In this document: positions 54,729 to 64,000 of the stretch, one piece after another
How the letters are laid out: each line of letters starts with the position of its first letter
Position numbering within the stretch: position 1 is the first letter of the stretch
From: Procambarus clarkii
Taxonomy: Eukaryota; Arthropoda; Malacostraca; Decapoda; Cambaridae
Direction of reading: 5' to 3'
Assembly: GCF_040958095.1 (NCBI RefSeq)
Contig: NC_091175.1
Location: 20,498,003 to 20,562,002, forward strand
DNA: 64,000 nucleotides
The notes under the pieces: model-generated
Databases searched by the model: none
What the model was told of the DNA's origin: nothing
What the model saw: only the letters and a program-made list of their open reading frames with translations
Made by a program: the position numbers and the translations under genes

Positions 54729-55398
54729 ACAATTAAGGTGAAAACATGGGGGGATACATAAGGGATAAATGTGAGGTGAAACATAGAGGCTGCAGAAGGC
54801 TTATTAACCCATACGAGGCATCTCCTATCCAAACACAAAGATTAATCCAGTGTAATTGGCTTGTTATGTTGGACATTGTCTTCTGTGTTGGCATCGATAT
54901 GTTCTTGTCTTGTCCTTACTCTCATGGTGGGTAGAGTAAATAGTTCCGTGATTTGGGTGTTCATGGTAGGTCGCTCTATTCTTATGTGAATTGCCTCAAG
55001 AATTTATAATCTTCTTGCATCTTGGGTTTTGTCTATTATGCAGGTATCTGCATAATAGACACCTGCATAATATTGTCTATTACCTGCATAATAGACAAAA
55101 CCCAAGATGCAAGAAGATTATAAATTCTTGAGGCAATTCACATAAGAATAGAGCGACCTACCATGAACACCCAAATCACGGAACTATTTACTCTACCCAC
55201 CATGAGAGTAAGGACAAGACAAGAACATATCGATGCCAACACAGAAGACAATGTCCAACATAACAGGCCAATTACACTGGATTAATCTTTGTGTTTAGAT
55301 AGGAGATGCCTCGTATGGGCTAATAAGCCTTCTGCAGCCTCTATGTTTCACCTCACATTTATCCCTTATGTATCCCCCCATGTTTTCACCTTAATTGT
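54729..55398. repeat. 670-bp palindrome of Penelope-like sequence
   Basis: ACAATTAAGGTGAAAACATG at left mirrors CATGTTTTCACCTTAATTGT at right. The arms of about 310 bases read as reverse complements around a centre near 55,063 with several CCTGCATAATAGAC units. In the right arm + strand the sequence encodes the same C-terminal peptide as 56,033-56,251 ([28 protein letters not shown]). Confidence 0.9.
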
Positions 55399-55449
55399 AT
55401 TATCACCTGACCCAGTGCGGGTATAAAATCAACTAATATTTATATATAT

Positions 55450-55933
<484 letters not shown>

Positions 55934-55970
55934 AACAAGCCTGAATGGTCCCCAGGACAATATGCAACTG

Positions 55971-56032
<62 letters not shown>

Positions 56033-56036
<4 letters not shown>

Positions 56037-56251
56037 TGCCCAAAAATACCTGTATAATAGACAAAACCCAAGATGCAAGAAGATTACAAATTCTTGAAGC
56101 AATTCACATAAGAATAGAACAACCTACCATGAACACCCAAATCACGGAACTATTTACTCTACCCACCATGAGAGTAAGGACAAGACCAGAACATAACGAT
56201 GCCAACATAGAAGACAATGTTCAACATAACAAGCCAATTACACTTGATTAA
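56033..56251 (+). pseudogene. Penelope-like C-terminal ORF fragment (left arm)
   Basis: The frame reads [38 protein letters not shown], then [15 protein letters not shown] to a TAA. The ILEAIHI...PTMNTQ pattern resembles the end of a GIY-YIG endonuclease domain, which Penelope-like polymerases carry after the RT. The identical peptide is encoded on the - strand in the other arm (about 56,625-56,841). RT is absent. The family call is from pattern memory and uncertain. Confidence 0.5.
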
Positions 56252-56371
56252 TCTTTGTATGTAGTTAGCAGCTGCCTCGTATGGACCAATAGGCCTTCCG
56301 CAGTTACCTCTATTCTTATGTTCTTATGTTTCACCCCCCCTTTATCCCTTACGTATCCCCCCATGTTTTCA

Positions 56372-56504
<133 letters not shown>

Positions 56505-56624
56505 TGAAAACATGGGGGGATACGTAAGGGATAAAGGGGGGGTGAAACATAAGAACATAAGAATAGAGGTAACTGCGGAAGGCCTATTGGTCCATACGAG
56601 GCAGCTGCTAACTACATACAAAGA

Positions 56625-56837
56625 TTAATCAAGTGTAATTGGCTTGTTATGTTGAACATTGTCTTCTATGTTGGCATCGTTATGTTCTGGTCTTGTCCTT
56701 ACTCTCATGGTGGGTAGAGTAAATAGTTCCGTGATTTGGGTGTTCATGGTAGGTTGTTCTATTCTTATGTGAATTGCTTCAAGAATTTGTAATCTTCTTG
56801 CATCTTGGGTTTTGTCTATTATACAGGTATTTTTGGG

Positions 56838-56841
<4 letters not shown>
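56625..56841 (-). pseudogene. Penelope-like C-terminal ORF fragment (right arm)
   Basis: Exact inverted copy of 56,033-56,251, with the same peptide and stop. Downstream of the stop (in arm orientation) both copies carry CTGCCTCGTATGGACCAATA, then TTCTTATGTTCTTATG and CCCCATGTTTTCACC. Confidence 0.5.
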
Positions 56842-56933
<92 letters not shown>

Positions 56934-56970
56934 CAGTTGCATATTGTCCTGGGGACCATTCAGGCTTGTT

Positions 56971-57057
<87 letters not shown>

Positions 57058-57060
<3 letters not shown>

Positions 57061-57446
57061 GTACCTAGTAGCCAGAACGCACTTCTCAGCCTATTATGCA
57101 AGGCCCGATTTACCTAATAAGCCAAATTTTCCTGAATTAATATATTTTCTCTATTTTTTTCTTATGAAATGATAAAGCTACCCATTTCATTATGTATGAG
57201 GTCAATTGCTTTTTATTGGAGTTAAAATTAACATAGATATATGACCGAACCTAACCAACCCTACCTAACCTAACCTAACCTATCTTTATAGGTTAGGATA
57301 GGTTAGGTAGCTGAAAAAGTTAGGTTAGGTTAAGTTAGGTAGGTTAGGTAGTCGAAAAACAATTAATTCATGAAAACTTGGCTTATTAGGCAAATCGGGC
57401 CTTGCATAGTAGGCTGAGAAATGCGTTCTGGCTACTAGGTACGACA
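57058..57446. mobile_element. MITE family P copy 4
   Basis: TGTCGTACCTAGTAGCCAGA at left, TCTGGCTACTAGGTACGACA at right. It forms the right end of the 55,450-57,446 symmetry and the left end of the next one, so two palindromes share it. Confidence 0.88.
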
Positions 57447-57675
57447 TATATATATATATCTAACATCATCTGTCAAATGATAACGCAGGTGTCCTAAGGC
57501 CAGCTCAGCGTGGACAGAAACCTCGCGTAGAGCAAAAGGGCATGTCCGGACCTAACCTAACCTATCTTTATAGGTTAGGTTAGGTTAGGTAGCCGAAAAA
57601 GTTAGGTTAGGTTAGGTTAGGTAGGTTAGGTAGTCGAAAAAACATTAGTTCATGAAAACTTGGCTTATTAGGCAA

Positions 57676-57716
57676 ATCGTCTGTTCACTTGAGAATGAAC
57701 CATGGAGGTTCGAAAC
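57676..57716 (+). ncRNA. hammerhead-like motif upstream of a Penelope-like ORF
   Basis: CACTTGAGAATGAACCATGG followed by AGGTTCGAAACGTCGTG. GAACC pairs with GGTTC as stem II, then GAAAC, and GTC could be the cleavage triplet, with CAC/GTG as stem I. The core is TTGAGAA, not CTGANGA, with both C3 and G8 changed. It lies about 80 bases before the ATG at 57,793, where Penelope-like terminal repeats can hold ribozymes. An inverse copy lies at 58,201-58,241 on the - strand. Confidence 0.35.
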
Positions 57717-57792
57717 GTCGTGCAAATTATACAAATAAGTGTAATACACTCTATAGTAAATCACTTCTTTTCTTCACCTTAAAAGTACGAAA

Positions 57793-58124
<332 letters not shown>

Positions 58125-58470
58125 TTTCGTACTTTTAAGGTGAAGAAAAGAAGTGATTTACTATAGAGTGTATTACACTTATTTGTATAATTTGCACGAC
58201 GTTTCGAACCTCCATGGTTCATTCTCAAGTGAACAGACGATTTGCCTAATAAGCCAAGTTTTCATGAACTAATGTTTTTTCGACTACCTAACCTACCTAA
58301 CCTAACCTAACCTAACTTTTCGGCTACCTAACCTAACCTAACCTATAAAGATAGGTTAGGTTAGGTCCGGACATGCCCTTTTGCTCTACGCGAGGTTTCT
58401 GTCCACGCTGAGCTGGCCTTAGGACACCTGCGTTATCATTTGACAGATGATGTTAGATATATATATATAT

Positions 58471-58941
<471 letters not shown>

Positions 58942-58959
58942 AGAATGTGTACATGTATA

Positions 58960-59115
58960 TATAACATTAATAATTTTGTAACGCGTCAAAAATTGTTATT
59001 TGCTTAGCTAAACGAACTAGAGGGTTCAGTTCCTGAACCGATTATGTGCCTCTGTAATCCTTTACACCACCGCCCACGGGATGGGTATGGGATACATAAT
59101 AAAGAAAGAAATTGA
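58960..59115 (+). mobile_element. family Z LINE 3' UTR fragment
   Basis: ATTTGCTTAGCTAAACGAAC, GGTTCAGTTCCTGAACCGAT, TCCTTTACACCACCGCCCAC, then GATACATAATAAAGAAAGAA match the LINE ends at 16,700-16,869 and 53,195-53,440. Confidence 0.75.
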
Positions 59116-59374
59116 AATTATTCATGTAAAATACATAAATACAAAATGAGTTGCAAACAGAATGTTGGATTTCTAGATGGAGCTAGTATATATTATGCCT
59201 AAAACCATTATAGTTTTAATAGTGGTTTCCACTATATTGTTTCTAATAAACAGCGTTTCGGGCAAAATCAGGTATATATTAGGTACTTCATTATTCTACT
59301 TTTAAAAAGAGAATAGATTGGACAATTATTGAATTCACTAGGGAGAGAGTTCCATATATTGATAAAACACTCGC

Positions 59375-59715
<341 letters not shown>

Positions 59716-60229
59716 AAATATACTGATGTGTCCCCTGGAAGAGTGGAGTAGTGTGGAGCAGCGCAGTGATCCCCGACCTTTTGGGGCGCTGTTGGCTGGC
59801 GGGTCGAAATGCACCAAGGAAAATGGACGGAGAACCAAGAGAAAATTGGAGACGTTTTCTTTTTCCATCTAATTTCAGTCTTTCTTGTGGGTGGACTATT
59901 GTTAAAGTTTATTAGCCACCCATAATACAGTTACGTGTATTTGAGACAAAATACAACACTTCGTGTCGACTGTCACGAAGTCGATTGTCGATTGTCGCTT
60001 GATGTGTAATAACTTGTTAAAATAGGGTTTTAACTTTATAAATACACTATTATTTAAACATGCAGTTAAAATCACTTGAGTTTACTGAATGAAAATTAGA
60101 AGTTAAATTCCTAGCCACTGAAATACCTAACCTTAGTGTACTGTAGAAACGATCACACAGGTATATATATGTATACCAAGAAGTATATACCCTTATCTCT
60201 GGATACATACAGTGAGTTTACCTTAGCTC

Positions 60230-60450
60230 TAATAAGGTCATGGGTTCGTATCCTGGCCGGGGAGGATTTACTGGGCGCAATTCCTTAACTGTAGCCTCTG
60301 TTTAACGCAACAGTAAAATGTGTACTTGGATGAAAAAACGATACTTCGCGGCAGGGGATCGTATTCCAGGGACCATAGGATTAAGGACTTGCCCGAAACG
60401 CTACGCGTACTAGTGGCTGTACAAGAATGTAACAACTCTTGTATATATCT

Positions 60451-60480
<30 letters not shown>
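60230..60480 (+). mobile_element. tRNA-derived SINE (family K), poly-A ended
   Basis: GGTCATGGGTTCGTATCCTG, TTCCTTAACTGTAGCCTCTG, TTGCCCGAAACGCTACGCGT, CAACTCTTGTATATATCTC, then about 30 A. Its tail is poly-A where the 59,375 copy has (AT)n. A third fragment (CTGCCCGAAATGCTATGAGT) lies at 62,565-62,630. Confidence 0.75.
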
Positions 60481-60483
<3 letters not shown>

Positions 60484-60849
60484 TATTCTTGCTAATTGGT
60501 CATTAAGCTCTTGTGGCGGTGGCCTTATTAGGCTCAACATCAAACCAAACAACCATGAAATAAAAAAAGCCATAAATAACAGAAGATGACTATGTACCTG
60601 TTCCACATTTTCCCCTGAATATCAAAGCTATGTAATGCATAATTCATGTGAAAAATCATTTTTCCACGTGAAAAGTGTCTACAAAGAATACTAAATTCTC
60701 GAGTGTTAATAATTATCAGTAACCACGAACTGAATAGCTGACTGACAGATAATTTATCCCCAGAATGGTCAAATTTTACACCAGACGGTTCGACAAAGAT
60801 CGCTAGGTTAGTATATGTTTGGTTAGGCTAGGCTGTGTTAGGCCGGTTT

Positions 60850-61170
60850 GGTTAGGTTAGGTTGCTTTGTGGTAGCTCAATTAGGTTAGGTTGCTTTGTG
60901 GTAGCTCAATTAGGTTTGGTTAGGTTAGGATGCATTGTGGTAGCTCGATTAGGTTTGGTTAGGTTAGGTTGCTTTGTGGCAGCTCAATTAGGTTTGGTTA
61001 GGTTAGGATGCATTGTGGTAGCTCGATTAGGTTTGGTTAGGTTAGGATGCATTGTGGTAGCTCGATTAGGTTTGGTTAGGTTAGGATGCATTGTGGTACC
61101 TCGATTAGGTTTGGTTAGGTTAGGTTGCTTTGTGGTAGCTCGATTAGGTTTGGTTAGGTTAGGCTGGGTA
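60850..61170. repeat. 39-bp minisatellite, 8 copies
   Basis: The unit is GCTCGATTAGGTTTGGTTAG followed by GTTAGGATGCATTGTGGTA, with GGTTGCTTTGTGG in alternate copies. It contains TTAGG-like pieces. Length 39 keeps a VVARLGLVRLGCI frame open, which is an artefact. Confidence 0.95.
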
Positions 61171-61775
61171 AGGTGGGACAGGCTTTAAAATTCGTTGGTG
61201 AACCTTCGTGTGTACGATATGACGGTGTTCGATGTATCCTTTCCCTTTACTATTGAGATAATCTTAAATAGAATAGAAAATTGCCATGAGTAATAGTAGA
61301 TGACTATTAATAGTAAATACTGTGTATTTATGAAATATAAATGGTAAATACTGTGTTTTTATGCAATAGAAATGATAAATACTGCGTATTTATGCAATTT
61401 AAATAGTAAATACTGTGCATTTATGCAATATAAACAGTAAATACTGTGCATTTAAGGAATAGAAACAGTGAATAGTGTCTATCTCAGCAAAAGAAATAGC
61501 AAATACTGGATATCTAAGCCATAGAAATAGCAATAACTGTATCTCTAATAGAAATAATAAATATCGGGAATTTATGCCATAGAAATAGTAAATACTGTGT
61601 ATTTAAACATATAAATTGTAAACTGCGTATTTAAACCAATGAAATATTAATTACTGGGTATTTATATCATAGAAATAGTAAATACTATCTATTTAAGCCA
61701 TAGAAATAGTAAATACTGTGTATCTAAGCCATAGAAACAGTAAATACTGAGAATTAAACCGTAACAATTATAAAT

Positions 61776-61995
61776 ACATAGAACATAAGAACAAAGGTAA
61801 CTTCAGAAGGCCTATTGGCCCATACGAGGCAGCTCCTATTTATAACCACCCAATCCCACTCATACATGTCAACCCACGCTTGAAACAATCAAGGGACCCC
61901 ACCTCCACCACGTTACGTGGTAATTGGTTTCACAAATCAACAACCCTGTTACCGAACCAGAATTTACCCAAGTCTTTCCTAAATCTAAACTTATC
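61776..61995 (-). mobile_element. second CR1-like LINE family, 3' end, - strand
   Basis: On the - strand the reading DKFRFRKDLGKFWFGNRVVD then QLP and CFKR corresponds to the LINE C-terminus (compare SHRDIRKNFFSVRVVDKWNA). It is followed by GGAGCTGCCTCGTATGGGCC, AATAGGCCTTCTGAAGTTAC and a TTCTTATGTTCTATG end. The CCTCGTATGG...TTCTTATG end also occurs in the Penelope-like palindrome arms. Confidence 0.65.
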
Positions 61996-62033
61996 CATGT
62001 ACTGTGTACCTAAGCCATAGAAATAGTAAATAC

Positions 62034-62207
62034 TGATTGATTGATTGATGAAGATTAAGCCACCCAAAAGGTGGCACGGGCATGAATAGCCCGTAAGTGG
62101 TGGCCCTTTTGAGCCATTACCAGTATCAAGAGCTGATACTGGAGATCTGTGGAGGTGCGACTGCACCCTGCGTGACGGGAGATGTCTCCCGTCAGTAAAT
62201 ACTGTTT
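62034..62207 (-). mobile_element. SINE family H, near-complete copy
   Basis: The + strand starts with TTGATTGATTGATGAAGATT, then CAAAAGGTGGCACGGGCATG, and ends GACGGGAGATGTCTCCCGTC, itself an inverted repeat. Array units TAAATACTG stand at both junctions. Confidence 0.8.
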
Positions 62208-63571
62208 ATCTAAGTCATATAAATAGTCAGTACTGCGTATTTAGGTAATATAAATAGTAAATGCTGTTTATCTAAACAATAGAAATAATAAATACTGTAT
62301 ATTTAAGCCACAAAAATAGTAATACTGTGTGTTTATGCCATAAAAATAGTAATTGTATTTAAGCCATATAAATAGTAAATACTCTAAACGTATACCATAC
62401 AGCTAGTAAATATTGTGTTACAGCCATACTAATAGTAAATACTGTAAAAGTATACCATACAGCTAGTAAATATTGTGTTACAGCCATACTAATAATAAAT
62501 ACTGTAAATTTATGACAGAAATAATAAATGCTCTATATTTAAGCATAGTAATAGTAAATAGTATATCTGCCCGAAATGCTATGAGTGTTAGTGGATTTAC
62601 AAAAATGTAAGAATTGTATATATAACAAAAATTTAATAATTACTGTGTATCTAAGCCACAGAAATAGTCAATACTGAGTTTTTATACCATAGTAATAGTA
62701 AATACTGTGTATTTATGCCATAGTAGCAGTAAATACTGTGTATTTATGACATAGTAACAGTAAATACTGTGTATTTATGCCAAAGTAACAGTAAATACTG
62801 TGTATTTATGCCAAAGTAACAGTAAATACTGTGTATTTATGCCATAGTAGCAATAAATACTGTGTATTTATGCCATAGTAACAGCAAATACTGTGTATTT
62901 ATGCCATAGTAGCAATAAATACTGTGTATTTATGCCATAGTAACAGTAAATACTGTATATTTATGCCATAGTAACTGTAAATACTGTGTATTTATGCCAT
63001 AGTAACAGTAAATACTGTGTATTTATGCCGCCACAGTAACAGTAAATACTATGTACTTATGTCATAGAAATTAATTCGTGGCAGCCCTTAAGATGCCATA
63101 CTCATTCGCCGTCACACGTGACAACATAAACAACACGTACTAGTTAATGGCGACGTTGTTCTTTACTTAAGGCAGACTATTTTCTGTGATAGTCACGCCA
63201 ATCGTTGACTATTGCCTCAAAACAGATTATTCTACTGGAGTAGTGAGGGTAGGATATGTTAATCAGAGGAGGATAAATTCAACTAAGGATTGACATTTAA
63301 GACATTAAAAGTCTAGACATTTAAATCTGTGGGAAGTAATTAGGTCAGCAGAGCCACAAGCACTGCATGGTTGCGTGCAACTGAAAGCTAAGCACAGTAA
63401 TATAGAATCTGTATTAAATAATTTGTCTAAATCATCAGTTTTAACATGTATGCGTAGATCAATATGAGATGGAATTTACATGAAATGCTAATTAAATAGG
63501 GACGCTATTTACCACGCGAGCAATGTCGGCTGCGGGGAATGGGAGTAAATGGAATACATAAGAAAACTCAC

Positions 63572-63940
63572 CTCAGGGCTTCAGTCTCAGGGGTACAGCT
63601 TCATGTGGATATCAGGCCCAAGGGCGAGGTCGATTGCTTCGGCTGTAGAAACACAGAGGATGATGTCCTGGGGATTTAATGCCCCAGTGGTCTCAAACGC
63701 CTAAAGTCAACAATGCTCTCCTCTCGCGGGGTAGTCCTCGATCCTTCGAGTGTGACTTCAGATAAGTCAGCTGGTAATCTGAGGGTTGCGAGGTCCTTTT
63801 CTTGTGCTCCGCCAGGGGTACAGGGTGCGGAGTAGGTCAAGGAACAGCTTCTCTGTCCATGGTCTTTCTCACACTGACAGGGCGGGGAGTCGTCCCTTAG
63901 TATCCAACCAATCACAGACGCAGTTCCGTGCTGCGGGGAA
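63572..63940 (-). other. possible exon with strong splice donor
   Basis: On the - strand CTGAAGCCCTGAG|GTGAGTTTTC is a consensus donor (intron from 63,571 downward). The sequence before it is GC-balanced, non-repetitive and unlike its AT-rich surroundings. One frame (start near 63,984) is open for 102 codons but stops at 63,676, about 100 bases before the donor, so the exon would be non-coding or 5' UTR at that point. It may be a 5' UTR exon or chance. The 63,071-63,571 stretch has no other feature. Confidence 0.25.
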
Positions 63941-63942
63941 CC

Positions 63943-64000
63943 TCCCGGGATTCGGTTGGGCACCATTCCTTTCCCCGATCCCATCCCATATCCTGACCCT
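63943..64000 (+). mobile_element. SINE family G fragment at the window edge
   Basis: CGGTTGGGCACCATTCCTTT, then CGATCCCATCCCATATCCTG matches the body of the copies at 39,230 and 7,450 (inverse). It continues off the right edge. Confidence 0.7.

Larger units (their letters stand above)
61310..63070. repeat. AT-rich ~31-bp minisatellite, degenerate
   Basis: The unit is TAGTAACAGTAAATACTGTG followed by TATTTATGCCA. Copies at 62,700-63,060 are nearly uniform, and those at 61,310-62,550 are eroded. The array is interrupted by a LINE end (61,776), SINE H (62,034) and a SINE K fragment (62,565). Confidence 0.93.

Overview
The window looks like intergenic and intronic DNA from a large arthropod genome, most likely a decapod crustacean of the crayfish or lobster kind. 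This is an inference. It rests on eukaryotic splice and polyadenylation signals, on TTAGG/CCTAA-type motifs (the arthropod telomere unit) inside dispersed elements, and on tRNA-headed SINEs, CR1-like LINEs and Penelope-like fragments whose sequences I recall from decapod genomes. There is no sign of operons or bacterial genes. By my tally of interval lengths, about 45% of the window is tandem repeat and much of the rest is transposon-derived.

Layout. 1-2,842: three GC-rich minisatellites. 3,385-6,465: a dispersed repeat, a two-exon gene for a small single-pass membrane protein (3,846-4,887, + strand, polyadenylation signal at 5,075), and a decayed coding-like stretch. 6,476-9,310: a MITE, tRNA-derived SINEs and a 5'-truncated CR1-like LINE. 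9,539-10,930: Penelope-like fragments, (TA)n, a MITE, and a perfect foldback carrying two inverted copies of a hammerhead-ribozyme-like motif. 11,021-12,052: 17-bp minisatellite. 12,173-12,325 (- strand): a first coding exon with a membrane anchor, a splice donor and a TATA-like box. 13,165-16,910: minisatellites interrupted by a LINE. 17,949-18,206: (TG)n. 18,436-27,030: an 8.6-kb array of a C-rich 23-bp unit, followed by an I-clade-like LINE (27,036-29,561) that interrupts it. 30,170-33,345: further LINE remnants and small arrays. 33,620-37,491: 19-bp array. 37,598-40,545: SINEs, a LINE with a nested SINE, and dispersed repeats. 40,715-42,895: 51-bp array. 43,845-48,985: a 20-bp array split by a 5'-truncated CR1-like LINE with an open 752-codon frame. 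50,185-54,044: small arrays and LINE ends. 54,250-58,936: an alternating chain of four MITE copies and three large palindromes of Penelope-like sequence joined by (TA)n. 58,960-64,000: SINEs, a 39-bp array, an AT-rich 31-bp array, and a possible exon on the - strand.

Only two loci look like host genes: the membrane microprotein at 3.8-4.9 kb and the - strand first exon at 12.2 kb. Every frame longer than 800 codons is a stop-free minisatellite, not a gene. The most interesting material is the Penelope-like/MITE/palindrome complex with its ribozyme-like motifs, and the relations between elements: a SINE and a LINE sharing a 3' tail, and LINEs landing inside minisatellites.
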